A stretch of 64,000 bases of DNA from Procambarus clarkii (GCF_040958095.1 NC_091172.1:29617070-29681069); one strand, 5' to 3'. Shown: positions 12,506-24,334, counted from the first letter of the stretch. Numbers and translations are program-made. Notes: generated by a model from the letters alone, not told the origin.

Positions 12506-12999
12506 GCTTATACTGTATAGAGAAAACCTACAAACATGAATGATGACCAAACAAATCAGAAAGTCATCAGAAAGTGGAGAAACGACGGAGTTTCGGTCCA
12601 TCCTCGACCATTATCAAGCCTAATCGTTTCGACGGACCGAAACGTCGTCGATTCTTTATTTTCTGGTGTGTGGTTTGGTCATTATGTCTCCAGCCACGGT
12701 ACTGTGACTCGTCTACAAACTTGTACACGTAATGTTAAACAATCCATGTTTCCTTCTGTGTATTTAAGAGCGCGTCGCATTGTTTGTTCGGAGTTTTTGG
12801 GTAGAGAGGCTTCAGAATATAGTTTCTATTGGAGTTAAGCTTTTCTACCACACCTAATTTTTCTGGAATTCATCAACATCAAATCGTTCCTCCTACGTAT
12901 GCATGTTTAACATGTTAATACTCATTTGAAAACGCTGTTAACAGCTTAAAATCATTTGATTTACATGTGGTGTCGACTTAGTGGAACACAATTGGTAAA

Positions 13000-13254
13000 C
13001 TATTAGCTAGGAACGTAGTGATAACTGAATCATTTACAAAGTACTATGTAAAGTTTGATGCACATTATACAAAAATAACTCAGCAGTAAACCCAATGTAG
13101 TAAAGAACACACTGGGAACGATCTATACACTTGAGAACTACACTACACAAATTCTAGCCTCAAAAAAATGAAAAATAGAGATTTGTTTCGTAATTCTTAA
13201 TTTCCACTTAAAGAAATTATTTCCCACCATTATTTCCAAGAAATAATAAAATAG
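13000..13254 (-). repeat. Right arm of the 255-nt inverted repeat
   Basis: Reverse complement of 12089-12343. It starts ctattagctaggaacgtag and ends ccaagaaataataaaatag. Confidence 0.9.
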
Positions 13255-13460
13255 AACAGAACCAGATGATCAATATATCAGAGGATCGAACACAAGACCA
13301 GCAAAGTTACTATCATCTTAACGAAATCAAATATAGAAGCCTAAAAACTCGGCGCGGCGCATTAAGTAATGACAAACTTTGGACCCGTCTTCTTCAAGTG
13401 AGGCCAATTTTAGCGTGAATTTGTGAGTAGTTAGTAATGTTGGAGGCAGCCTGCCGCGTC

Positions 13461-14075
13461 CTGCAGGCTGCCTACCCCTGCCACCTCCTGCAGGCTGCCT
13501 ACCCCTGCCACCTCCTGCAGGCTGCCTACCCCTGTCGCCTCCTGCAGGCTGCCTACCCCTGCCACCTCCTGCAGGCTGCCTACCCCTGCCACCTCCTGCA
13601 GGCTGCCTACCCCTGCCACCTCCTGCAGGCTGCCTACCCCTGCCGCCTCCTGCAGGCTGCCTACCCCTGCCGCCTCCTGCAGGCTGCCTACCCCTGCCAA
13701 CTCCTGCAGGCTGCCTACCCCTGCCGCCTCCTGCAGGCTGCCTACCCCTGCCACCTCCAGCAGGCTGCCTACCCCTGCCACCTCCTGCAGGCTGCCTACC
13801 CCTGCCGCCTCCTGCAGGCTGCCTACTCCTGCCACCTCCTGCAGGCTGCCTACCCCTGCCACCTCCTGCAGGCTGCCTACCCCTGCCACCTCCTGCAGGC
13901 TGCCTACCCCTGCCGCCTCCTGCAGGCTGCCTACTCCTGCCACCTCCTGCAGGCTGCCTACCCGTGCCACCTCCTGCAGGCTGCCTACCCCTGCCACTTC
14001 CTGCAGGCTGCCTACCCCTGCCACCTCCTGCAGGCTGCCTACCCCTGCCGCCTCCTGCAGGCTGCCTACCCCTGC
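13461..14075. repeat. Minisatellite, 27-bp unit, about 23 copies
   Basis: The unit contains ctgcaggctgcctacccctg followed by ccacctc or ccgcctc. Because 27 is a multiple of three, both strands stay open (LLQAAYPCH on plus, GRQPAGGGR on minus). Differences between units are scattered and not biased to third positions, so there is no sign of coding. Confidence 0.95.
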
Positions 14076-15432
14076 TCATACACTCACAACTCACTCTCTG
14101 CGATGTGTCTGGCTCTACCCGGAAGTTAGCAAACTGTTGCGGGTTGCATCCTGGGGTCAGTCGTTGGCCTGAGGGGGGTGGGAGGTGTGGGAGCAACCAG
14201 GGTGAGTCTAACAGGCTTCTTGTCCCAGACAATGGGAAATGAACACTCATTTTGTTGATGTATGTACCTATCTAGTTGTGCCCACGTAATTGTACCCGTT
14301 GTTCCGCAGGTGTCATCAGCCTCCATCTTCGCCATCAACATCTTCAAGGTAGACTAAATTAAAAGCGACTAACACGTGCAATGTCGTAGTTATCATCTTT
14401 AACCAATGTTGCAGTAACTTTTCGAGCCAAAATGTATAATATATGAACTCAACGTCAATGACGAAATTTGATTTCCAGTCCTTTCACTCTGCGTTTCCTC
14501 GTGCACTCTGTACGGAACTCGGGGGGGGGGGGAAACGAGTTTAAGTATACATCAATTCTGATAAAGTAAGACGCAAAAGCCAAGGGCTCCAGAGCAGAGT
14601 AAACGAAGTTCGGCGCGTTCTATCCGCGACCGTCCAAGTGGTTGGATACCATTCCTTCCCCCCGTCCCATCCCAAAATAATGAGAAATATTGAATAGATT
14701 ACAAACATTCTCCCCGGCGTCTGAGAGTCGTCAGTCGCTTCCACAACGGCCTCCTTTCCAACCTCGCTTGAGACGCCGCACGTGAAGGGGGCGCTGCCCC
14801 TCCGTCACGCGCAGGGGGGCGCTGCCGGTGCTGCTGGAACTTGAGACCGAATGAGTAACTCCTTTGTGAGTCAAGTCCGTTGCATAGTTACACCTCAAAC
14901 ACCTTTCCAACAACGACACAGACCTCCACCCCCCCACCCCCCCACCAACCACTCACACACCCCCACAAACAAACCGTACACACTCAAAGCACCGCTGGAT
15001 GTTAGTCAACAACTACGACAAATAAACATGTGGTCTCAGTGTCCTGTATTTGTTTCACTTGCACATAAACATTCGGTTACACGATGCCATATGCCCCATT
15101 TTCTGTTGGTTTTCTAATTGGAATTCGATAATTATGGTCGACTGCGCAATACTCGACGAACCCTAACGGTTAGGCTGTAATCAGCAGTTGGGGGAAAAAA
15201 AGAGACTCTTTTTAAGCAGTTTCAGCTCGGACAAAACAGTTTATTGAAAATACAAATGTGCTTTCAAATATTTTGTGAATTTAAATAATTTGCTAACAAC
15301 GTCAATGCACAAAGTTACTGGGCTACAATAGCCTCATTTACACTGGTTATTGAGAGCGGTAACAGCGGCTGAAGTAGTTACCGTTCTGTCATCTGTACAC
15401 CGTCAGGGGAAACCGTGACTCCTGTCCCCTGA
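14076..15432. other. No gene seen; SINE-3 scrap at 14616-14680
   Basis: 14616-14680 matches the SINE-3 body (accgtccaagtggttggata, ccgtcccatccca). The rest has a G run at 14521, C runs near 14930 and no supported gene. Confidence 0.55.
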
Positions 15433-15803
15433 CAACCCGTTCTCGCAAATTTAATAAGTCAATATTGACTTATTAACTACGTGCATAGGTGATATACTAA
15501 ACATAATAGATACCCTTAAAAAGATTCATAGAAAACACCGACCTTACCTAACCTTGTTAGTATCTTAAGATAAGCATCTTATTGCTTCGTAATTACAATT
15601 ATTACTTAACCTATACCTATTATAGGTTAGGTAATAATTGTAATTACGAAGCAATAAGATGCTTATCTTAACATACTAAGTAGGTTAGGTAAGGTCGGTG
15701 TTTTCTATGAAGCTTTTCAAGGGAAACTATTATGTTAAGTATGTCACCTATGCACATATTTAATAAGTCAATATTGACTTATTAAATTTGCGAGAACGGG
15801 TTG
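15433..15803. mobile_element. Palindromic MITE, family M2, complete
   Basis: 371 bp that folds almost end to end. The left end is caacccgttctcgcaaattt and the right end is its complement. Inside, both halves contain aagataagcatcttattgc and accgaccttacctaac as mirror copies around a centre near 15615. It is flanked by cccctga on both sides (15426-15432 and 15804-15810), a likely 7-bp target duplication, although the flank is itself a tandem repeat with that motif. No coding capacity. Confidence 0.85.
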
Positions 15804-15893
15804 CCCCTGACCCCCACCTGTCCCCTGACCCCCACCTGTCCCCTGACCCCCACCTGTCCCCTGACCCCCACCTGTCCCCTGACCCCCCACCTG
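15804..15893. repeat. Minisatellite (cccctgacccccacctgt), about five copies
   Basis: 17-18 bp unit abutting the MITE, which appears to have inserted at its edge. Confidence 0.9.
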
Positions 15894-15898
15894 TCCAC

Positions 15899-16050
15899 TA
15901 CCTGATAAAGCACACGAGAAAGATTCACAAATTTCAACGATGCACAACAAGAATAGTCATGCTATGGAGATGAGCGAGCGGGACCATCAGAGGAGATACG
16001 ATCACAACATACAAGATACTGAGGGCAATTGACAAAATACAGTAGATAAA
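15899..16050 (+). mobile_element. CR1/L2-like LINE scrap
   Basis: The frame over 15910-15970 reads KIHKFQRCTTRIVMLW and the next part carries a GDTITTYKILR-like stretch in a shifted frame. Both match the C-terminal region of the LINE at 56351 (ATRLVPELRG ... GDMITTYKILRGID). Short and decayed. Confidence 0.6.
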
Positions 16051-17216
16051 GCTTTATCTAATTACATTTCTATTAATAATGGCTTGTCGCCCAAGATTAC
16101 TTATACTGAAGCACTGTTTCACTTCCCCGATGTCTGTATTTAATGTAATAAATAACACATTAATGTTATGACAGATAACATCCGGATAACGAAGATAACT
16201 TTGGCCGATAATTGTAACGTATAGATTGAACACAAGGTCAGGCAAGGCTCGGACAATACAGTAACACTTGAAACAAGCTACAGGTAAATTACAAGTAATG
16301 AGTACTTTCCCATCCCTGAATTACTGCGTTGATAACTTCTATCCCCTCCACCACCCTTATCCCACGTGAGTATAAGATTACTACACATAAAACTTAAAAA
16401 AAAAAATTAAACGAGCAGAAAATCCCAGATTTTACCTCTACAACTCCATCTGAAAATTTATCCCTCCTGGGGAACAAATTTTCCCTTCCATTTCAGGAAA
16501 AATTCCGGCACCGTGCAATGTTCCCTGCCCCGCACGGCTCAAGTGTTCCCCGCCGATACACAATTTCCTTAAAACATAAATAGCTCCTTCCGCTTCACAA
16601 ACCTTTTCAGATCCAGCACAGACCTCCTCTGCGTTAAAGCCTCCTCGACTGAAAATGCCTGGTCTGACGCAAACAGAATCCAGCTTCATCTTTGGCGGCG
16701 CTGAATATGGCACTCCAAGACGCTGGAAATCGCGTCAAAGGAAAACTGATTTTCTAAATAGGTTCTTAGAGTTCCCAGCGGGAAAGCGAGGCGTCGGGAT
16801 TTTGAAGTATGGGGGATGACTTTAAGTCACTCTCAGCTGGTGTTTGGTGGTGTGGTGCCAGCACTCAGCTGGTGTTGCCATGTCCTTCACAGCCACCACC
16901 ATGGCCACAATGGTGGCCACTTCGCCATGGCCACAACAACTGCCTGGCATGGTGATGGCAGGATAGGCTTCATCGGCTGGCTTTATTAGTTAATGAGTTC
17001 AACAAACTCATTAGTGTGGGAGGAGGAGGAGCGAGACTCACAGTGACTGGAGACGTGGAGGGAGCGACCGGGAGACCTGGGTGGTGGTGGTGGCAGCTGG
17101 AGCACACACTCCCTTACAACACCTTTCCTGCCCAACAGTCTCCATTCCTTTTCCCCTTATCTACCTTTATTTCCCCCCTCTCTCTCCCTCCCTCAGCTTG
17201 GCTGCGAGAGGGAGAG

Positions 17217-17218
<2 letters not shown>
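16051..17218. other. No gene seen
   Basis: Includes a minus-strand 91-aa frame (16438-16713) without recognisable motif or flanking splice sites. I do not call it a gene. Confidence 0.45.

Positions 17219-17309
<91 letters not shown>
17219..17309. repeat. (CA)n microsatellite, 5' flank of LINE
   Basis: About 90 bp of pure CA. The LINE sequence begins directly after it. Confidence 0.97.
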
Positions 17310-17312
<3 letters not shown>

Positions 17313-19236
17313 AGAGGGCCAGAGACCAAAAGACACAAAAATGGAATCAATACAGGAAGAGGCCAAACCCCCAAACATACCAGCGATACAAAGATGCGAG
17401 AAACAACTACACAGCAGTGAGGAAAGAGGCAGAAAGAAATTTTGAAAAAGGGATTGCGGACAAATGTAAAACAGAACCAGGTCTATTCTACAAATTCATA
17501 AACAACAAATTGCAGGTAAAGGATAATATCCAGAGGTTGAAAATGGGAAACAGATTCACGGAAAATGAAAAGGAAATGTGTGAAACATTAAACGAAAAAT
17601 TCCAAAGTGTGTTTGTACAAAATGAAATCTTCAGGGAACCAGACACAATAAGAATTCCAGAGAACAACATAGAGCACATAGAGGTGTCTAGAGATGAAGT
17701 GGAAAATATGCTAAAGGAGCTAAGTAAGAACAAAGCAGTTGGTCCAGATGGAGTTTCACCATGGGTTCTGAGAGAATGTGCACCTGAGCTCAGCATTCCA
17801 CTTCGGCTGATTTTTCAGGCATCCCTGTTTACAGGAGTTGTAGCAGATGTGTGGAAAAAGGCTAACATAGTTCCAATCTACAAAAGTGGCAGCAGGGAAG
17901 ACCCCCTTAATTATAGCCCTGTATCATTGACAAGTGTAACAGTCAAAATATTGGAAAAAATAATTAAAACTAAATGGGTAGAACACCTGGAGAGAAATGA
18001 TATAATATCAGACAGACAGTATGGTTTTCGATCTGGAAGATCCTGTGTATCGAATTTACTCAGCTTCTATGATCGAGCAACAGAGATATTACAGGAAAGA
18101 GATGGTTGGGTTGACTGCATCTATCTGGACCTAAAAAAGGCTTTTGACAGAGTTCCACATAGAAGGTTGTTCTGGAAACTGGAAAATATTGGAGGGGTGA
18201 CAGGTAAGCTTCTAACATGGATGAAAAATTTTCTGACTGATAGAAATATGAGGGCAGTAATCAGAGGCAATGTATCGGACTGGAGAAATGTCACAAGAGG
18301 AGTACCACAGGGTTCAGTTCTTGCACCGGTGATGTTCATTGTCTATATAAATGATCTACCAGTTGGTATACAGAATTATATGAACATGTTTGCTGATGAT
18401 GCTAAGATAATAGGATGGATAAAAACTTAGATGATTGTCATGCCCTTCAAGAAGACCTGGACAAAAGAAGTATATGGAGCACCACTTGGCAAATGGAATT
18501 TATTAATGTGAATAAATGCCATGTTATGGAATGTGGAATAGGAGAACATAGACCCCACGCAATCTATAAATTATATGAGAAATCTTTAAAGAATTCTGAC
18601 AAAGAAAGAGATCTAGGGGTAGTTCTTGATTGAAAACTATCACCTGAGGACCACATAAAGAAAGTTGTGCGAGGAGCCTATGCCACGCTTTCCAACTTCA
18701 AAATTGCTTTTAAATACATGGATGGCGAAATACTAAAGAAATTGTTCATGACTTCTGTTAGGCCAAAGCTAGAATATGCAGCGGTTGTATGGTGCCCATA
18801 TCTTAAGAAGCACATCAACAAACTGGAAAAGGTGCAAAGACATGCTACTAAGTGGCTCCCAGAACTGAAGGGCAAGAGCTACGAGGAGAGGTTAGAGGCA
18901 TTAAATATGCCAAAACTAGAAGACAAAAGAAAAAGAGGTGATATGATCACTACGTACAAAATAGTAACAGGAATTGATAAAATCGATAGGGAAGATTTCC
19001 TGAGACCTGGAACTTTAAGAACAAGAGGTCATAGATATAAACTAGCTAAACACAGATGCCGAAGAAATATAAGAAAATTCACTTTCGCGAACAGAGTGGT
19101 AGACGGTTGGAACAAGTTAGGTGAGAAGGTGGTGGAGGCCAAGACCGTCAGTAGTTTCAAAGCGTTATATGACAAAGAGTGCTGGGAAGACGGGACACCA
19201 CGAGCGTAGCTCTCATCCTGTAACTACACTTAGGTA

Positions 19237-19239
<3 letters not shown>
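17310..19239 (+). mobile_element. CR1/L2-like LINE, 5'-truncated, reverse transcriptase region
   Basis: Non-LTR retrotransposon ORF2 remnant. The endonuclease is missing; the copy starts in the linker before RT (YKDARNNYTAVRKEAERNFEK). RT motifs in order: AVGPDGVSPWVLRE, VPIYKSGSREDPLNYSPVSL, QYGFRSGRSCVSNLL, IYLDLKKAFDRVPH, GVPQGSVLAP, and FADDAKI near 18390. A frameshift lies just after FADDAKI (about 18410-18425) and a TGA at 18631-18633. Otherwise the C-terminal part runs to the TAG at 19207-19209 and includes RPKLEYAAVVWCPYLKKH. A ~30-nt tail, ending cacttaggtaatta, joins a second (CA)n tract. Few breaks suggest a fairly young copy. Clade is judged by RT style only. Confidence 0.88.

Positions 19240-19305
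<66 letters not shown>
19240..19305. repeat. (CA)n microsatellite, 3' flank of LINE
   Basis: Directly abuts the LINE tail ttaggtaatta. Together with 17219-17309 it brackets the insertion. Confidence 0.97.
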
Positions 19306-19307
<2 letters not shown>

Positions 19308-19778
19308 ATGTACGCGCGCGCATACACTACGGAACTTCATCTGAGAGTAATCACCAAAGCTGTTTATACGCGGAATATTTTCACCAACAAGTCACGTTTT
19401 TATATTAGTCAGATTAAAAAACAAAAACAGATGTATCGTTCACTTAGACATTGTTTATCACAAGCCCCTCCAACACAATTATGAAAATACATGTGTGTGT
19501 TGTTGTCTGTATGTCTGATTCTGTCTGCCTGTCAGTTTCTGTCAATGTCGGTCGTGGCGGAGGAGACCAATCTGCACCGAGAGACTGTTTGAAACGTGTG
19601 TGGGTGAAAATTGTTCCGTTTCACGACACTCTCAATACAACACCAGAACACTTTCCTCTCGTTCGCTTGTGGTGGATTGTAATAATTATTCAGGTATCGC
19701 TGGATGGTGGCGGCGAGCGAGAGGCAGCTAACCTTAATGACAGATCACACCTGAAGAGAAGAGGTTTCCTGGGAGGGC

Positions 19779-19786
<8 letters not shown>

Positions 19787-19838
<52 letters not shown>
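19787..19838. repeat. (GACA)n microsatellite
   Basis: About 13 tandem tetranucleotides. Confidence 0.95.
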
Positions 19839-19954
19839 GGAGAGGGAAGGAGGAGGAGGAGGGGTGTCGACAAGGAATGATAGGTGCGTCCTGGAGAAGG
19901 TTGCCAAGTCTACACGACCCTCCAGGAACTGAGTCAGCGTGGCCATCCGGCTGC

Positions 19955-20175
19955 CTGCTGCTGCTGCTGTCACTTCTGCCAGCCCCTTCTGCTGCTGCTG
20001 CTTCTGTTCCTGCTGCTGCTCTTACTGCTTCTACTGCTGTTGCTGCTGCTCCTGTTCCTGCTGCTGCTCTTGTTCCTATGTTGCGGCTGCTTCTGTTCCT
20101 GTTGCTGCTGTTGTTCCTGTGCTGGTGCTGCTCCTGCTGCTACTCCTATTGCTCTTACAGCTGCTGCTGCCGACG
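19955..20175. repeat. (CTG)n-rich tract
   Basis: Interrupted CTG/TTG/CTT trinucleotides. It is open in several frames on both strands as a by-product. Confidence 0.9.
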
Positions 20176-20667
20176 TCACCACATATGTGAAGTCACCACA
20201 TATTTGGGTGCTACATGTATTAGTCATAAGATGTCCTATATTTGCACCATCAGATGGAAGACGGGTTGCAGGCGCCTCAACCAACATTGTAATCACATCT
20301 CGGCTTCTCTGCCTGTGGGGGTGAGGTTCACGGTCTCGCCAGGGCGCTCCAGCGCGGGTAGCCAAGCTGGACCTGTGCTGCAGGGCTCTGTGTAGGCTAG
20401 CGGGGGTCACAGGAGTCATCCTGTGACCCCCAACATCTGTCATGTTGGATGTTTTCCCAACTCAGATGTTTTCGCGATTGGACAAGCGTCAGATTTAAGG
20501 TAGTTTTTGCCTATCCTTATTACGCTGTTTTAAAATTTTACTAAAGCATCAAAATTTAGACGTTGTGGTTCAGAGCGTCAATATTTAAGTGTGTTTTAAG
20601 TGTGAGGACAAGTTGCATCCTCAGAGGAAGTAATGTTCTTAGTCTGCTTCGTATTCTTTGTCCGTCT
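20176..20667. other. No gene seen
   Basis: No splice-bounded frame or repeat was recognised. A short inverted pair around 20400-20430 (gggggtcacaggagtcat / atcctgtgacccccaac) is noted. Confidence 0.45.
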
Positions 20668-20790
20668 ATTGAAATTGAAATTGAAATTGAAATAAGTTTA
20701 TTGAGGTAAAATACACACAAAGGGATGAGGTAGCTCAAGCTATTCTCACCCCGTTCAGTACATCGTGTTAATACATACATATAAACACAT
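20668..20790 (-). mobile_element. LINE/SINE 3' tail, minus strand
   Basis: A (gaaatt)n end is followed by aataagtttattgaggtaaa and agggatgaggtagctcaagc. Read on the minus strand this is a 3' tail with an AATAAA-type signal, matching the plus-strand tail at 24863-24938. Confidence 0.7.
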
Positions 20791-21301
20791 CACAAACAAT
20801 AAACATATTACCAAACATTCTGAGAGATAAACATCTACATTTTCTCCTATATACAAGTAATCTATTCTACAATCTGCTGTGGTGGCAAGACTTCCCCACA
20901 TTAGTTAAGATAAGAGGCCCAATGAGTTGCTTACAGGAACTGATAGAACCCGTCGTCTAATCAAATTCGTTACCATGAGAAGCCATAACCCACCATCAAA
21001 TCACCTGGATAGTTATCTAGATTTTTTTAGATGGTCTGAAAGCATATTAAGGTTCCAGTAATAGTCTACATGTAAACTGGCAAGCGAACCTTTGTCCTAA
21101 ACAGGTATTATTCTCAAGTTATAACTTTATTATATTATAAATCATTGGATTATAATATACAAAATATATTCTGAAAAAGTTTTTTTTTAAGAATTTGGTG
21201 TCCTGTCAACTGAATTCGAAGGGACACTAAAATAGTTTTAGAATTCCATATTTCACATAATAGTCAATAATACACCATATTAACGTAATCAAACATAATA
21301 A
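20791..21301. other. AT-rich, no gene seen
   Basis: No feature recognised. Confidence 0.4.
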
Positions 21302-21346
21302 AACCTAACCTAACCTAACCAAAAGAGACCTTAACCTAACCTAACA
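21302..21346. repeat. Interstitial telomere-like (CCTAA)n tract
   Basis: aacctaacctaacctaacc and a second block ttaacctaacctaac match the arthropod TTAGG telomere repeat on the minus strand. Too short to be a telomere. Confidence 0.7.
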
Positions 21347-21360
21347 ATAGATAGAGAGTA

Positions 21361-21609
21361 GGGGCCAGATTCACGAAAGTACTTACGCAAGCACTTACGA
21401 ACGTGTACATCTTTCCTTAATCTTTGACGGCTTTGGTTACATTTATTAAACAGTTTACAAGCATGAAAACTTGCCATTCAACTGTTGTTATTGTTATAAA
21501 CAGCCTCCTGGTGCCTCGGAGCTCATTAACTGTTTAATAATTGTAAACAAAGCCGCCAAAGATTGAGAAAAGATGTAAAGGTTCGTAAGTGCTTTCGTGA
21601 ATCTGGCCC
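21361..21609. mobile_element. TIR MITE M1, complete copy
   Basis: 249 bp with termini ggggccagattcacgaaag and ctttcgtgaatctggccc, an almost perfect inverted pair. Interior as in the copy at 1322-1578. No coding capacity. Confidence 0.85.
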
Positions 21610-22049
21610 AAGATATTTATGTAGTCGTTCTATATCAATTTCCATGAGCGAGTTTCCCCCCCCCCTCCCCCTAAGGACACGTGATGTGTGCCTTGCGGTG
21701 GGGAGGGAGGCAGGCGGGCCGAGCAACATTGCTAGTGCTGGTTACAACGTTGCAACCTTGTGTGTGCAATAACAGTAATGACAGACAAATGTATTGAAGT
21801 CGCGGTTGGTATTAACAAGCAGATGAGGTGATTTAGACACATTTTGTCCAAGGTATTTTAAGGAGTATCATTCTTTCGACAGTAATTTGTTCGTTCTGGA
21901 GGTAATATGAAGCTTCTTGAAGAATCTCTAAATCTTGAAAGGCGTTCCACCGTTCAGAGCAGATGCTGCGGAAGCCGGTGGTGGTCCAGCTACTGGCGGT
22001 GGATGCGACACATTTCCTCGTCTGGTCACTCCCTGTCGAAGCCCAGCCA

Positions 22050-22235
22050 CTTGGGCTAGACGGTAGAGCGACGGTCTCGCTTCATGCAGGTCGGCGTTCA
22101 ATCCCCGACCGTTCACAAGTGGTTGGTCACCATTCATTTCCTCCGTCCCATCCCAAATCCTTATCCTGACTCCTTCCAAGTGCTATATAGTCGTAATGGC
22201 TTGGCGCTCTCTCCTGATAGTTCCGTTCCTTTCAC
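22050..22235 (+). mobile_element. SINE-3 (tRNA-derived)
   Basis: The tRNA-like head has gacggtagagcgacggtctc and gcgttcaatccccgacc. The body is cccatcccaaatccttatcc then tgctatatagtcgtaatggc. Other copies are at 58149-58340 (+), 61432-61620 (+) and 63020-63169 (-). Confidence 0.8.
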
Positions 22236-22439
22236 TCCCTGTCAAGACCCAGCCAAGAACTCCTCCACTCCCACCACACGGGTGAAGCCACTCGCTCCAG
22301 CCGTCTCCACCTGCATCACGGCCAAAACGTCCACCCATTATTGTAATGTTTTGTATTAGTTGTTAGGAAAAAAGTTTCTCGAATCCTAATACCACCTCAC
22401 ACCCCGCAACATCCACTACTATTGAAACCACCATAACCA

Positions 22440-22670
22440 CGGCACCACCACCATCATGGCACCACCACCACCATGGCACCACCACAATCATGGCACCACC
22501 ACAATCACGGCCCCAAATGAGTTACCATGTAACCCTTTCGTTCCCCCACCCCCTAGCACCCTGGTCCAAAGGCACCCTGACCCCCCCAGTCACCCTGGCA
22601 CTCTGGCACCCGTGGCACCCAGGCACTCTGGCACCCGTGGCACCGTGGCACCCTGGCACCAACCAGGGGA
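22440..22670. repeat. Short tandem repeats (accaccatggc and ggcacc types)
   Basis: 22440-22510 repeats caccaccatggcacc variants. 22560-22660 repeats ggcaccctggcactct and ggcacccgtggcacc variants. Confidence 0.8.
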
Positions 22671-23089
22671 TAAAGAGTCAGCCCCTGAGCTCAGCCCGAG
22701 GAAAAGCGTGGACCCAAGAAATATATGAGGAAGGTGAGGGCGGACGAGGCGCAGAGAACAGCAGCCCTTCACTCTCTTATTTTGTGACTTGCAGTAGATG
22801 ATGATAGTGAGAGGGGTGAGAGATGAGTTAGGAGGCGCGATGATGAGGATAATGCTGATGGTGATGAAAGTTGCATGGCCTGGCGAGGCTGGACATGTCA
22901 CACTTCATGCTGATGAAGGTATAAAGTGAGGGGTTTAGTGATCACTTAGACGACGAGAGGGCGCCTCCAACAACACCATTCATGTATCAACACGACAAAA
23001 TTGCTTGAGCAAAACAAGGGAGAAACATGGCGGACAAGAACGGAGCAAGAGGACGGAACAAACACAGGAAAGAAATGAACAACCGAAAC

Positions 23090-23090
<1 letters not shown>
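22671..23090. other. No gene seen
   Basis: No feature recognised; a GA-rich stretch follows the TA tract at 23200-23260. Confidence 0.4.

Positions 23091-23142
<52 letters not shown>
23091..23142. repeat. (TA)n microsatellite
   Basis: About 52 bp. Confidence 0.96.
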
Positions 23143-23145
<3 letters not shown>

Positions 23146-23454
23146 TCAGTTAATTATATGAACTAAAAAATAACAATAAATTACGTGAAGATATTCAAAA
23201 GAGGGAGAGAGTGAGAGAGAGACAGACAGACAGAGACAGACAGAGACAGAGATAAAGTGAGAAGCAACAAATATTCACGTAATCAGGGAAACATCCAGGT
23301 GACAGATGACCCGTCAAAACAAGATACTCTTCCGCACATTTGGTTATCATCTGTGTCTCCGTCTCCACTATCCATCACCTCCTACCCCCCTCCCCCCCCC
23401 CCCCCGAGGCCCCCCCACACACACCTCACACTCCACACAAGTCTTCCTCTGACA

Positions 23455-24078
23455 CCACCACTAAGGAACACCTCTACGCACCACGACACCACAAAGGAAC
23501 ACCTCTACGCACCACGACACCACAAAGGAACACCTCTACGCACCGCGACACCACAAAGGAACACCTCTACGCACCGCGACGCCACAAAGGAACACCTCTA
23601 CGCACCGCGACGCCATAAAGGAACACCTCTACGCACCACGACACAGACAAAGGAACACCTCTACGCACCACGACACCACAAAGGAACACCTCTACGCACC
23701 GCGACACCACAAAGGAACACCTCTACGCACCGCGACACCACAAAGGAACACCTCTACGCACCGCGACGCCACAAAGGAACACCTCTACGCACCACGACGC
23801 CACAAAGGAACACCTCTACGCACCGCGACGCCATAAAGGAACACCTCTACGCACCACGACACCACAAAGGAACACCTCTACGCACCGCTACACAGACAAA
23901 GGAACACCTCTACGCACCGCGACACCACAAAGGAACACTTCAACGCACCACGACACCACAAAGGAACACCTCTACGCACCGCGACACCACAAAGGAACAC
24001 CTCTACGCACCGCGACACAGACAAAGGAACACCTCTACGCACCGCGACGCCACAAAGGAACACCTCTACGCACCACGA
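23455..24078. repeat. Minisatellite, 31-bp unit, about 20 copies
   Basis: The unit holds aaaggaacacctctacgcac followed by cgcgacaccac or variants; cacagac replaces caccac in a few units. Like the array at 6485, the 31-bp period rotates the reading frame, so a 283-aa frame crosses it without being a gene. Confidence 0.95.
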
Positions 24079-24334
24079 AACAGAAACTTCAAGGATTTTC
24101 CTCCATAAATCGTGACGTGCACTTAAGTGCGGCCACAGAATTAATGTTGGTCCGGAAGGTGGAACTTTTCTACTGCACGTCACCTTGAGTAATGGTCCCG
24201 GAAAATTCATAGCGCGCTACCGTAAGTCGCCGCAATATATATTATCCCCCGGGGGCCGTTGTCAAGTTGCCGGAGCCTCAATATTGGACTTGACCCGTTA
24301 AGTAGGTTTTAAATGTATCAGTCTACTGACAGAG

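Larger units (their letters stand above)
11240..12990 (+). mobile_element. Penelope-like retroelement, broken fossil
   Basis: Plus-strand pieces resemble the reverse transcriptase of Penelope-like elements: a KLVSFDTCSLFANVPVD motif near 11620-11680 and a downstream region near 12720-12840 resembling the family's RSVFSSVFLRALRVCSPEFL stretch. The element is old and broken many times, and is interrupted by a SINE-4 copy and by one arm of a 255-nt inverted repeat. No intact frame remains and the ends are not defined. Repeats in inverted orientation are known for this family, but whether the arms here belong to the element is uncertain. Confidence 0.65.

Noticed and set aside
12590-12660. Possible hammerhead ribozyme in the Penelope-like region (gaccgaaacgtcgtcg with paired ggtcc-like arms)
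   Set aside because: Hammerheads are known in this family, and a CGAAAC-like core side is present, but the opposite core side does not match CUGANGA, so I cannot support a ribozyme.
13327-14250. 307-aa Arg/Gly-rich frame (GRQPAGGGR) on the minus strand and a 230-aa frame on the plus strand
   Set aside because: A 27-bp minisatellite keeps both strands open; unit differences show no codon bias.
14311-14349. 39-nt in-frame microexon between gttccgcag and gtagac (VSSASIFAINIFK)
   Set aside because: Acceptor and donor are both plausible, but there is no neighbouring exon or recognisable family; chance is likely at this length.
16438-16713. 91-aa minus-strand frame (MPYSAPPKMKLDSVCV...)
   Set aside because: No motif, no splice sites or poly(A) signal at sensible places; kept as unannotated sequence.
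20668-20790. Host gene 3' end with poly(A) signal on the minus strand
   Set aside because: The same tail recurs at 24863 and in variant form at 39800 and 44545, so it is a repeat end.
23257-24108. 283-aa His/Thr-rich frame
   Set aside because: 31-bp tandem repeat cycling through frames.
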